Shown piece after piece: positions 7,626 to 15,664 of a DNA stretch of 64,000 bases. Positions within the stretch are counted from its first letter, which is position 1; every line of letters begins with the position of its first letter. The stretch comes from Desulfuromonas sp. (GTDB lineage Bacteria; Desulfobacterota; Desulfuromonadia; Desulfuromonadales; Desulfuromonadaceae): contig PKUE01000007.1 of assembly GCA_002869685.1 (NCBI GenBank), forward strand, positions 1 through 64,000. The letters run 5' to 3'. A model generated the notes under the pieces. The model had not been told where the DNA came from, did not search any database, and was given only the letters and a program-made list of their open reading frames with translations. A program made the translations under genes and the position numbers.

Positions 7626-8924
7626 TCAAGAAGTCCGATAATCAAAAAACGTCACCGGCTTACGCTTGTCTTCCTGCAGTGTCTGACTCCGCACCGCATC
7701 AACATCCTGAATTACCACCTCAGGTTTAACGCGGATGCGCGCAGCCAGCAGTTCTTCCACGTGATGGGCCGTGAGATCTGGACAGCGGCTGCCCACGACG
7801 ACCCGAATCTGATCGGACAACGCATAATCGTCGCGCACTTCAATATAAAACGCCTGCACTTCGGCAAGTTCCTGCAACACGGCAAAAATTGCCGGTGGAT
7901 ACACCGTTGTACCGCGATATTTGAGCATCTGATTCTTGCGACCCAACACTGGCCCGACCCGCCAACTGTTGCGCCCACATTCACAAGGGTCCGTGTAGAG
8001 TGTTGCCACATCACCGGTTTTAAACCGTAATAACGGCATACCCGTCACCTGAAGTGGGGTGGCAACAACTTCACCGACCTCGCCGGGCGCTACCCGCTGC
8101 CCCTGCTCGTTGACAATCTCGACCAGCATCAACTCAGGCGGCAGGTGGCCCCCACAGCCGTAACTGCAATCAACAAAGGTTGCCGCCATTTCCGTGCTGG
8201 CATAGGTGCCATGAACCTCGGCCTGCCACTTCTCTTTCAGTCGTTCACCCAAGACAGACAGATTCAAGGACTGATCAAGGACGGGTTCACCGATACACAC
8301 CAGCCGTTTCACGCCGCACTGACAGGGATCAATCCCTTTCTTGTGTAAGATTTCAGCCAGGGCCAGAAACAGGGTCGGCACGCCGACCAGCGCGCTGGGG
8401 CGAAAGCGTTCGATCAACTGCGCCACCACAGCCACAGAACTGGAGCCACCACGGATCACTGTCGCGCCGATCTTTTTCAGGCCGAGAAAGTAGGCCATCC
8501 CGGCCATAAAGCAGCGATCGATAGCTGCGGCAATCAGGACCCGGTCATCGGCGGTCAGTCCCGCGGTACTAAACGCCAGGTATTCGTTAAATGCCAAGCG
8601 CTCCAAATCATCACGACTCTGCATAAACGCCACCGGCAAGCCGGTGGTTCCCGAGGTGAGACAAATATCCGCAATCTGCCGTTCCTCAATACAGAGGAAT
8701 TCGTCGCCCCACTGTTCAAGGTCGGCTTTGGTCGTGAATGGCAACGCCGTCAGATCGTCATAACAACGCACGTCGTGCAGGTCGAGACCGTGTTCGCGAG
8801 CCATCCGCTGATAAAATATGGAATGCTCGGCCAGGTAAGCCATGTGCTGTTTTAACAGCAGTTGCTGTTGCTCGCGGATCACGCCCGGCGGTGCAAACGC
8901 CAACTGGTCAGAACAGCTCAACAC
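7626..8924 (-). CDS. PaaK-like AMP-dependent ligase (aryl-ACP/CoA ligase)
   Basis: The 432-residue protein belongs to the phenylacetate-CoA ligase branch of adenylate-forming enzymes. The phosphate loop CLTSGTTGLPV is at about 89-97, the adenine/aryl region GTYASTEMA near 240, and a D-containing LLRFKTGDVA motif precedes the small C-terminal lid domain. CxC-type cysteines (CECGRNSWR) occur in the same place as in PaaK relatives. In flexirubin-type clusters such an enzyme activates coumarate or a related aryl acid and loads it on the ACP, and that is the likely role next to the ammonia-lyase. It uses a GTG start and overlaps the acyltransferase stop by 7 bp. Confidence 0.82.
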   Translation of the reverse strand: MLSCSDQLAFAPPGVIREQQQLLLKQHMAYLAEHSIFYQRMAREHGLDLHDVRCYDDLTALPFTTKADLEQWGDEFLCIEERQIADICLTSGTTGLPVAFMQSRDDLERLAFNEYLAFSTAGLTADDRVLIAAAIDRCFMAGMAYFLGLKKIGATVIRGGSSSVAVVAQLIERFRPSALVGVPTLFLALAEILHKKGIDPCQCGVKRLVCIGEPVLDQSLNLSVLGERLKEKWQAEVHGTYASTEMAATFVDCSYGCGGHLPPELMLVEIVNEQGQRVAPGEVGEVVATPLQVTGMPLLRFKTGDVATLYTDPCECGRNSWRVGPVLGRKNQMLKYRGTTVYPPAIFAVLQELAEVQAFYIEVRDDYALSDQIRVVVGSRCPDLTAHHVEELLAARIRVKPEVVIQDVDAVRSQTLQEDKRKPVTFFDYRTS

Positions 8925-9709
8925 GACGACACCATTTCGGCGGCTTCGGCAGGAATGTCCGTCATCTCTTTCAGCGCTTCGACCATCTGCGACTTGACTT
9001 TCTTCTTCAACGCCAGATGGCCCCCTTCGTGTTGGTAGTCATCAACAGCTACCGGCGGCAGGATGCGCAGCTGAACCCGGCAGGGACGTAAACTTTTACG
9101 CCCCGGCGGCAGCAAAATATCGGTGCCGGTAATGCACAGGGGCACCACAGGACATTGAGCGGCTACGGCCAATTGAAAGGCGCCGGAATAAAAACGCTGA
9201 ATCTGACCGTCACGACTGCGATGCCCTTCTGGAAAAAACAACACCGACCCGCCGTGATTGAGCACCTCGGTGCCACGGGCGGTCGTCTCCTGCCAGCTCA
9301 GATCTTCCACTTCCAGATAGTTGGCCAAACGCATGAACAGCCGATACCAGAACATTTTGAACGGCCAGGAACGTACGGCAAAGGTTACATCGCTGTGCGG
9401 CAGTCCTGCCATGAAATAGGTATCGAAAAACGACAGGTGGTTGATGACAAACACGCAGCGTTCAGGGAGCTGATCCGGCGACAAACCCTCACGGCGAAAC
9501 GACACAAACGGAGAAATCAACACCAGCCAGCCGCGTCCATACATCCAGATAATGTGGCGAACAGCACGATCCACCGGCCACTGATGCCGCCAGCGCAGAA
9601 AAACGATCTGCAACGGGCTCAAAATCACCCCGATCACCGTCCATAACACCAACAGGCTGTACACCCAGATATTCATGGCGATGACATGTAACAACGAATA
9701 AACAGTCAT
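8918..9709 (-). CDS. PlsC/LPLAT-family acyltransferase
   Basis: This 263-residue membrane-bound acyltransferase has an N-terminal hydrophobic stretch (about 14-40). The catalytic H-x4-D motif is NHLSFFD at about 90-96, the substrate motif is FFPEGHRSRDG near 160, and a PVVPLCITGT motif follows. This is the 1-acylglycerol-3-phosphate acyltransferase pattern. In aryl polyene clusters a member of this family is thought to attach the polyene acid to a glycerolipid, and the same is proposed here. ATG 9709 follows the ACP stop by 8 bp with a poor ribosome site. Met-12 is an alternative start. Confidence 0.82.
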   Translation of the reverse strand: MTVYSLLHVIAMNIWVYSLLVLWTVIGVILSPLQIVFLRWRHQWPVDRAVRHIIWMYGRGWLVLISPFVSFRREGLSPDQLPERCVFVINHLSFFDTYFMAGLPHSDVTFAVRSWPFKMFWYRLFMRLANYLEVEDLSWQETTARGTEVLNHGGSVLFFPEGHRSRDGQIQRFYSGAFQLAVAAQCPVVPLCITGTDILLPPGRKSLRPCRVQLRILPPVAVDDYQHEGGHLALKKKVKSQMVEALKEMTDIPAEAAEMVSSC

Positions 9710-9717
9710 GGATAAAA

Positions 9718-9972
9718 TCAGGATTCAGCAGCAAGTTTCTTGGCAACAAAAGCGTGAATATCGCCCAGAGTCCGGATCTCCTTCACGTCGGCTTCTTCGC
9801 GAATCTTGAAGTTAAAAGCCCCTTCAAGAACGATGACCATGTCAACCGTATCCAGACTGTCAAGCCCGAGGTCTTCATACAGGGAAACATCCGGTGTCAT
9901 TTCATCCAGATCGAGTTCAAATTCTTCCGCCAGGGCCGTATTGACCGTGGTGATGATTTCTTGTTCAGTCAT
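9718..9972 (-). CDS. Cluster acyl carrier protein
   Basis: This acidic 84-residue four-helix carrier has the phosphopantetheine site LGLDSLDTVDMVI, with Ser at about 39. It would carry the aryl starter and growing polyene between ligase, ketosynthases, ketoreductase, dehydratases and acyltransferase. It is distinct from the housekeeping AcpP at 36661-36894, which is 77 residues with a [12 protein letters not shown] site. A strong AAGGAGATATAACC ribosome site precedes the ATG, which overlaps the preceding ketosynthase stop by 8 bp. Most aryl polyene clusters have two carrier proteins. A second may lie beyond the left edge. Confidence 0.93.
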   Translation of the reverse strand: MTEQEIITTVNTALAEEFELDLDEMTPDVSLYEDLGLDSLDTVDMVIVLEGAFNFKIREEADVKEIRTLGDIHAFVAKKLAAES

Positions 9973-11200
9973 GGTTATATCTCCTTAAGACCAGAGAGGT
10001 ATTCACCCCGCCAAGTGCAAAGTTATTTTTTAAAGCAACACTTAAATCAACATCAGACAACTGCTTGATATAGTTCAGTTCTGCACAATCGTTATCAACG
10101 TGATCGAGATGCAAAGTCGGCACCAGTTTTCCCTGGTTGAGCATATCGATAGTCGCGATGGTTTCCAGAGCACCACTGGCGGCCATGGTGTGCCCCAGAT
10201 GCCCTTTTAGACTGCTCACCGCAACTGACGGCTCAAACACTTCGGCAATCGCCTGACTTTCGGCGATATCGCCCTGCTGCGTTGCCGTAGCATGGGCATT
10301 GACATAATCCACCTGTGCCGCATCAATGCCTGCCGACTCAAGAGCCTGACGGATGCACAAAGCCATCACCCGGGCATCGGGATTGGCAATACTGCCCGGA
10401 TCGGAGACGGTGGCAAAACCAATCACTTCGCCAAGAATCTTGGCCCCGCGTTGCAAAGCCGAATCCAGAGATTCAAGAACCACAATGCCACTACCTTCCC
10501 CGCACACCATGCCATCACGGTCTGCCGCGAACGGACGCGGTGTCAGCTCCGCCCGATCATTGTAGGCCGTCGATGCGGCATGCATGACATCAAAGGTGGC
10601 ACAAGTCAGCGGATGCAGTTCATCAGCACCGCCGCACAACATTATCTGCTGGTGACCCTGGGCAATCATCTCATAACCGTAGCCGATGGCCTGACTTCCC
10701 GTAGCGCAGGCTGCAGAGGGAGCAAGCAGCCGACCGGCGATATTGAAAGTCTGAGCAATGTTGGAGGCACAGGTATGGTTCATCATCTGGAAGAACAGCG
10801 TTGACTTCATCCGTTCCAAACTGTGATCCGTGAAATAATCCTCAAAAAAAGCCTCGGTCACTTCGGTACTGCCGACGGTGGACCCAACGGCGACACCCAG
10901 GCCACCGGAGGCACACATTGTCTCATCAATCCCCGCCTGCTGCATAGCCTCACTCGCCGCCAGAGTGGCGTAGACTGACATCTTCGACATGGATCGCCGA
11001 TGCTTGCGGGCAATCTGCTTCGGATCAATGCCCTGCACCCGACTGGCAACCAGACTGCGCAGTCCCTGGACCTGACGAAGCGCATCATAATAGCTGACAG
11101 CACTGCGGCCTTCGTACAATCCGCTAAGCAGATCAGCAACCGTACCGCCAAACGGTGAAACGGCTCCCATTCCGGTGATTACGACTCTGTTCATTGCCAC
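9965..11200 (-). CDS. FabF-type beta-ketoacyl-ACP synthase (cluster KS)
   Basis: The 411-residue condensing enzyme has an intact Cys-His-His triad: PSAACATGSQAIGYG (Cys near 165), NAHATATQQGD and LKGHLGHTMAASG. It should be a working ketosynthase that extends ACP-bound chains with malonyl-ACP. It resembles the ApeO/ApeR type and is a candidate partner for the ApeC-like protein at the left edge. The track start is GTG 11200, which has AGGAG at good spacing. ATG 11194 forms a perfect ATGA overlap with the FAD oxidoreductase stop and is an equally good candidate. An ACP gene follows directly. Confidence 0.9.
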   Translation of the reverse strand: MAMNRVVITGMGAVSPFGGTVADLLSGLYEGRSAVSYYDALRQVQGLRSLVASRVQGIDPKQIARKHRRSMSKMSVYATLAASEAMQQAGIDETMCASGGLGVAVGSTVGSTEVTEAFFEDYFTDHSLERMKSTLFFQMMNHTCASNIAQTFNIAGRLLAPSAACATGSQAIGYGYEMIAQGHQQIMLCGGADELHPLTCATFDVMHAASTAYNDRAELTPRPFAADRDGMVCGEGSGIVVLESLDSALQRGAKILGEVIGFATVSDPGSIANPDARVMALCIRQALESAGIDAAQVDYVNAHATATQQGDIAESQAIAEVFEPSVAVSSLKGHLGHTMAASGALETIATIDMLNQGKLVPTLHLDHVDNDCAELNYIKQLSDVDLSVALKNNFALGGVNTSLVLRRYNHD

Positions 11201-12690
11201 TGTCTCAACTCCTCTGCAACACGTTGATGCCCCAACAGGGTGCCACAGGTATAGAATGCCCCAATCATGGCGCCCATCAGCCCCGGTGCAGCCAAAGCCT
11301 GCCCCGACAGATATAGTCCCCGTACCCGCGTAGCGACCTGTAACGGGTATCGTGCCAACTGGTGACTGACGCCATACATTGCGCCCTGCGGATAGTGCAG
11401 ATAATCACGCAGCGTCAGTGGTGTCGCTAAAAAAGGTTGTTGCAACGCTTGAGCGACCTCCGGTGCCGCCTGTTCAATCCGCTCAAGCATCTGCCCGCGA
11501 CGCTCGTGCTTAAAGCGCAGATACTCTTCAGGGCGCTGGCCACGGCGGGTCGCCTGCCAGGGCTCGTAACAACGGTAATCCTCTGGCATAATACCGATAA
11601 TGCCGCAGCGCTGGGCCACACCGTCGTCCGTACTGAGCTCTAACCCGGCCGAAGACAGGTATAACGGCCGCTGCGCCATTGACGCGGAAAACAACTCGGT
11701 CCCAAGGTGCAAATCAGCCAGGTATAAATTGCGGTCAGCCAGAGATTCAACAGGCCGCGCACTTTGTCCAAACAAGATCAAGGCGGACTGCGTTTCCTGC
11801 AGAGCCGTCAACCGACGTCGATACACCGGGCGAAAACACTTCTCGTCAAGCCAGTCCAGCAACAGACGCGGATCAGCGGCATGAATAACCTGCGCCGCGA
11901 CAAGTTCCTGCCCTGAAGACAGGGTAACGCCAGTAATGTTATTGTCAGGATCGACCGACATGGCGGTAACCCTGGAGCCACAGTACAGATCAACATTCGC
12001 CTGTTGCAAACTGGCCGCGAAGGATTGACTTAATTGTCTTCCGCCGCCACGAATGCCATACACCGAACGGCAATAAGGGCCGACCACTGCCGCATGGAGG
12101 CGCAAAGGGATCTGATCCGGCGGGGTACCATGCAGCAAACAGTGCATACACAACACCGCCTGCAGACGTCGATCCTGTGTTAACTCAGCGACAAAAGCCT
12201 GAAGACTGATATCCTGGCTGTTGGCAAACAATGCATCTTCGCCAAAGGTCTTCTCTTTGTTGAGATACGGCAGAGAATCACAGATCGACAGCACCGTCTG
12301 CTGAAAACGATTAATCGCCGCAGCTTCACGGGGAAATGCCGCCAGGAGTGAATCACGCCAAGACTGCTCTCCGTAGCTGAATTCAACCACGTCAGACGTC
12401 GACTGATCGACAATACGATCAAACCCCTGCGCTCTTAACGGATAAAGTTCCATCCCCTGATTAAGGCCGAGGAAACGGAAAAAACGGTCCAATATCTCGC
12501 CGGGGCCAAGACCTCCAGCATAATGAAATCCAGTATCATGGTGGACACCATGGCGAACAAATCCATGTAGCAAAGGGGTCACATGGGCTTCTCGCTCAAC
12601 AACAGCGACACGGCAACCGAAATGAGACAACACCAGGGCACAGGTCGCACCACTGATGCCGCCGCCAATGATCACCGCATCATACTTCAA
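11191..12690 (-). CDS. FAD-dependent oxidoreductase, phytoene desaturase/retinol saturase-like
   Basis: The 499-residue flavoprotein begins with a dinucleotide-binding fold (AVIIGGGISGATCALVLSHFG, GGGISG at about 9-14) and a following acidic strand end (VEREA). Further in are a GGGRQLSQSFAASLQQ motif and a C-terminal YLSGQALAAPGLMGAMIGAF segment. All are typical of the CrtI/carotenoid isomerase/retinol saturase amine-oxidase superfamily. Such enzymes add, remove or isomerise conjugated double bonds, so it may tune the polyene chain, for instance by cis-trans isomerisation, saturation or desaturation. It is locked between two ketosynthase genes by 4-bp and 10-bp overlaps, so it belongs to the pathway. 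The exact reaction cannot be read from sequence. Confidence 0.8.
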   Translation of the reverse strand: MKYDAVIIGGGISGATCALVLSHFGCRVAVVEREAHVTPLLHGFVRHGVHHDTGFHYAGGLGPGEILDRFFRFLGLNQGMELYPLRAQGFDRIVDQSTSDVVEFSYGEQSWRDSLLAAFPREAAAINRFQQTVLSICDSLPYLNKEKTFGEDALFANSQDISLQAFVAELTQDRRLQAVLCMHCLLHGTPPDQIPLRLHAAVVGPYCRSVYGIRGGGRQLSQSFAASLQQANVDLYCGSRVTAMSVDPDNNITGVTLSSGQELVAAQVIHAADPRLLLDWLDEKCFRPVYRRRLTALQETQSALILFGQSARPVESLADRNLYLADLHLGTELFSASMAQRPLYLSSAGLELSTDDGVAQRCGIIGIMPEDYRCYEPWQATRRGQRPEEYLRFKHERRGQMLERIEQAAPEVAQALQQPFLATPLTLRDYLHYPQGAMYGVSHQLARYPLQVATRVRGLYLSGQALAAPGLMGAMIGAFYTCGTLLGHQRVAEELRQWQ

Positions 12691-13922
12691 AGGCTCTCCC
12701 CGAAATTCAGGACCAGACAGGCGTTCGTGCCTCCGAAACCGGCAGAATTACATAAGACGGTTTTCGGCGCCTGAGGCAGTGTCTGCGTAACGATGTGCAA
12801 GCCTCTGGCGGCGTCATCCGGTTCGGTAAAATTGATATTGGCGGCAATGAAACCATCGCGGGCCATCAGAGTGCAATACACCACCTGCGAAGCTCCGGAC
12901 ATCCATAATTCATGGCCGGTCATCGATTTCAATGACGAAACCAGTGGACCGTCATCACCAAAGACCGCCTGAATATTTGCCGCCTCAGCAGCGTCACCGG
13001 CCGGTGTCGAAGTCGCATGAGCACACAGGTAGTCGATCTGCTCCGGTTGCACGTTGGCCCGCTGCAGAGCCTGCAGCATAGCGCGTTGCAACCCGCCACG
13101 GCTGGGAACCGAAAGATTTTCACCATCGGACGAAAAACCGTAGGACAAAACTTCACCAAGGATGGTTGCACCGCGCTGCAACGCTTCCTCATAATTCTCC
13201 AGCACCACCGCCGCAGCACCACCACTGGGCACTAGGCCGTCACGGTCAGCAGAGAACGGACGACAGGCAGCCGTCGGCTCGTTTTCGCGCACGGAAAAAG
13301 CACCAAGACCGTCAAAACTGCACATGGATTGCCAATTGATCTCCTGAGCGCCACCACAAATCACCCGTTTCTGTCGCCCCAGAGCAATCAAGTCTGCGGC
13401 TTGACCAATGGCATGACCACCACTGGAACAGGCGGAACTCAACGACCAGCAGGCGCCTTTGGTCCCCAGCAAAGTATTGAGATTCATGGTCACGCATGAG
13501 GTCATGGAACGGAAGATCTGACCACTGCCGATCGATTTTGTTTCCTGACGCTCGCGCAGCAGATCAACCTGCTCAATCGCCGCCAGACAACTCGAATCAC
13601 AGCCAAAAATCAAACCGGTATCCTCGCTGCGCACCAGCGACTCGTCCAACGCAGCCATTTCCAGCGCCTGACGGCTGGCCGCATAGGCCTGCACGGCAAA
13701 GTCTGGCATGCTCTTACGCTCTTTGCGCGACAAAACCTTTTTAGTGTCAAAACCATCAATACGTCCGGTCAGCGCACTGCGAAAACCGAGCGCCTTGCGC
13801 TCCTCGTCCACAACAATACCGGAACGACCAAGACGTAAAGCCTCGCTGACTGTATCGGCATCACAGCCAAGACACGAAATTATCCCGACACCGGTTATGG
13901 CTACTCGATTCAACGTCGTCAT
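12687..13922 (-). CDS. FabF-type beta-ketoacyl-ACP synthase (second complete cluster KS)
   Basis: This 411-residue condensing enzyme has all three active-site elements: LSSACSSGGHAIGQA (Cys near 165), CAHATSTPAGDAAEA and LKSMTGHELWMSGASQVV. The nucleophile context CSSG and the ELWMSG loop differ clearly from the ketosynthase at 9965-11200, so the two are not recent duplicates. One may start chains with the aryl unit and the other extend them, as proposed for paired ketosynthases in aryl polyene systems. That division of labour is inference. It starts 29 bp after the ketoreductase and overlaps the FAD oxidoreductase by 4 bp. Confidence 0.88.
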   Translation of the reverse strand: MTTLNRVAITGVGIISCLGCDADTVSEALRLGRSGIVVDEERKALGFRSALTGRIDGFDTKKVLSRKERKSMPDFAVQAYAASRQALEMAALDESLVRSEDTGLIFGCDSSCLAAIEQVDLLRERQETKSIGSGQIFRSMTSCVTMNLNTLLGTKGACWSLSSACSSGGHAIGQAADLIALGRQKRVICGGAQEINWQSMCSFDGLGAFSVRENEPTAACRPFSADRDGLVPSGGAAAVVLENYEEALQRGATILGEVLSYGFSSDGENLSVPSRGGLQRAMLQALQRANVQPEQIDYLCAHATSTPAGDAAEAANIQAVFGDDGPLVSSLKSMTGHELWMSGASQVVYCTLMARDGFIAANINFTEPDDAARGLHIVTQTLPQAPKTVLCNSAGFGGTNACLVLNFGESL

Positions 13923-13951
13923 CGCTTCTCTACTTTGCTTAATGCCGTCAA

Positions 13952-14689
13952 TTACGGCATGCAGGCTCCACCATTAACAGAGAATACCTGCCCGGTGATG
14001 TACTGCGCTTTGTCCGAGCAGAGAAAATCAACCATATCAGCGACTTCCTGCGCCGTACCAATCCGGCCAAGGGGAATCATCGGCAGAATCCGCTCCAGAG
14101 GCAACTCATCGGTCATTTCGGTTTCAATGAATCCGGGAGCAACCGCATTGACCAGGATCTTGCGTTTGGCCACTTCCATGGCCAGTGAGCGGGTAGCTCC
14201 GATCATACCGGCTTTCGCTGCGGAATAATTCGTCTGACCGCCGACCCCGGTCTGCCCCGAGGTGGAAACGATATTGACAACACGACCACACCGTTTGCGT
14301 AACATCAGGGGAATGACCTGGCGGGTCACATTGAAAAAACCACCCAGATGAACTGAAATCACATCGTTCCATTCCTTCTGACTCATCAAAGCCAGCAGAG
14401 TGTCTTTGGCAAAACCGGCGTTATTGATGACCGCAAAAGGAACATCATTTTCCAGATGTGGTTTTAGCGCCTCCTCACAGGCGGCGAAATCAGCAACATC
14501 GAACGGCAACAACAGGCATGTAGCACCGGCCTGTTCTACCAGCGCTCTGACCTGCTCGGCTGCCTGATGATCGGAACGGTAATTCAACCAGATATCAAAA
14601 CCGGATTGAGCCAGGGTGGTGGCGATAGCCGCACCGATCCCCTTACTCCCCCCGGTGATTAAAGCAATACGTCGTGGCGCCTCAGGCAT
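13952..14689 (-). CDS. FabG-type 3-oxoacyl-ACP reductase (cluster ketoreductase)
   Basis: The 245-residue short-chain dehydrogenase has the NADPH-binding ITGGSKGIGAAIATTLA at about 11-27, the NNAGFAKD motif, a catalytic Ser (VSTSGQ) and the YSAAKAG Tyr-Lys pair. Its C-terminus ends in the family motif ITGQVFSVNGGACMP. It reduces beta-keto intermediates so that the dehydratases can make double bonds. It is the first gene of the polyketide operon; the housekeeping FabG at 36979-37716 is a separate copy. The upstream 162 bp to trmJ hold the only good place for the cluster's main promoter. Confidence 0.92.
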   Translation of the reverse strand: MPEAPRRIALITGGSKGIGAAIATTLAQSGFDIWLNYRSDHQAAEQVRALVEQAGATCLLLPFDVADFAACEEALKPHLENDVPFAVINNAGFAKDTLLALMSQKEWNDVISVHLGGFFNVTRQVIPLMLRKRCGRVVNIVSTSGQTGVGGQTNYSAAKAGMIGATRSLAMEVAKRKILVNAVAPGFIETEMTDELPLERILPMIPLGRIGTAQEVADMVDFLCSDKAQYITGQVFSVNGGACMP

Positions 14690-14851
14690 CGTTCTTCATC
14701 CCCGAATAGTAAACTAATTAGTCTGAAAAATTTACTGTAACAATGGGCGTATTCTATACAAATATGGTGGTTGGCACAACCGCTTATCCAGTCAAGGATT
14801 TCAAATAAAAATCTCTATAATTTTGACAGGATAGTGATCACTTAGACGGAA
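14690..14851 (-). promoter_or_regulatory. Probable promoter/operator region of the polyketide operon
   Basis: This 162-bp AT-rich gap separates trmJ from the first cluster gene. Read on the minus strand it contains TTGTGC, 15 bases, then TATAGA as a weak promoter guess. There is also a perfect 10-bp palindrome ACTAATTAGT (14713-14722) that would lie in the leader about 25 bases before the ketoreductase start. A short symmetric site there could be a repressor operator. No regulator gene lies next to it in the window. The promoter boxes are poor matches, so only the region as a whole is proposed. Confidence 0.4.
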
Positions 14852-15586
14852 CTAGCCACGCCGTTTTCCCGGCCAGTCATGAACACTCTGCTCCAGCTGA
14901 TTAATGAGCCCGCGCAGGATATTCAACTCACGCACATCGGGTTGTGCCTGATTGATAAGACGACGCAAAACAGTAGGAACCACTTCAGGCCGACTTGGAT
15001 TAGTATATCCGATCCGTTCTACAAGCGTTTCCATTTGACCAAACAACACCTCGATTTGTGACTGAGTGGGGAGGTTCTTCTCGGTCAGATCCTCGACCGT
15101 GCGTTGACGCGACAATTCATAGAGCGTAACAACAACAGCCTGGGCCAAATTCAGCGACGCAGTCTTTCCACTGGTGGCAATGGTGGCCGCATGGGAGCAC
15201 ATGGCAACTTCCTGCGTTGACAGTCCACAATCCTCGCGACCGAACACCAGTCCCAGACGGCTGCCGGACGGCAATTTCACCCCATGGGAAAACACCTCTT
15301 CAATTGTCTCCAACTCACCACGCAGTCGGCCGCCACGTCGTGTCAACGCCACACTGTAATGAACATCTTCCAGAGCGGACGCCAGATCGGAGAATAATTC
15401 CGCCTGCCCCAGCAATGGACGCGCACTGACGGAAAACTTGATCGCTTCGGGATGAAACGGGTCACAGGGATTTACCAGCCGCAGCTGATCCAATCCAAAA
15501 TTAGCCATGGCCCGACATACGGCGCCGACATTCCCGGGCTGTTGTGGTTCAACAAGAATCACCACGGGGGTGAGATGATCTAACAT
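14852..15586 (-). CDS. trmJ: SpoU-family tRNA 2'-O-methyltransferase, TrmJ-like
   Basis: This SPOUT methyltransferase of 244 residues carries an N-terminal TPVVILVEPQQPGNVGAVCR motif. The knot region motifs are LVFGREDCGLS and TSGKTASLNLAQAVVVTLYEL, which bind S-adenosylmethionine in the trefoil knot. TrmJ methylates the ribose of tRNA position 32. I moved the start to ATG 15586: the track start (15643) lies inside the terminator of the upstream fadL-like gene, whereas 15586 has AGGGAGAAAACG before it. The C-terminal helical extension fits TrmJ. It is upstream of, but transcriptionally separate from, the polyketide operon. Confidence 0.82.
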   Translation of the reverse strand: MLDHLTPVVILVEPQQPGNVGAVCRAMANFGLDQLRLVNPCDPFHPEAIKFSVSARPLLGQAELFSDLASALEDVHYSVALTRRGGRLRGELETIEEVFSHGVKLPSGSRLGLVFGREDCGLSTQEVAMCSHAATIATSGKTASLNLAQAVVVTLYELSRQRTVEDLTEKNLPTQSQIEVLFGQMETLVERIGYTNPSRPEVVPTVLRRLINQAQPDVRELNILRGLINQLEQSVHDWPGKRRG

Positions 15587-15603
15587 CGTTTTCTCCCTGA
15601 AAG

Positions 15604-15640
15604 ACAAAAAAAGGGTGCCATCCTCAAGATGGCACCCTTT
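15604..15640 (-). terminator. Intrinsic terminator after the FadL-like gene
   Basis: On the minus strand a perfect 13-bp stem (AAAGGGTGCCATC pairing with GATGGCACCCTTT) around a 5-base loop is followed by a run of T. It sits about 25 bp after the porin stop codon and before trmJ. Confidence 0.92.
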
Positions 15641-15664
15641 CATAACACACTCTATCGAATCTGC

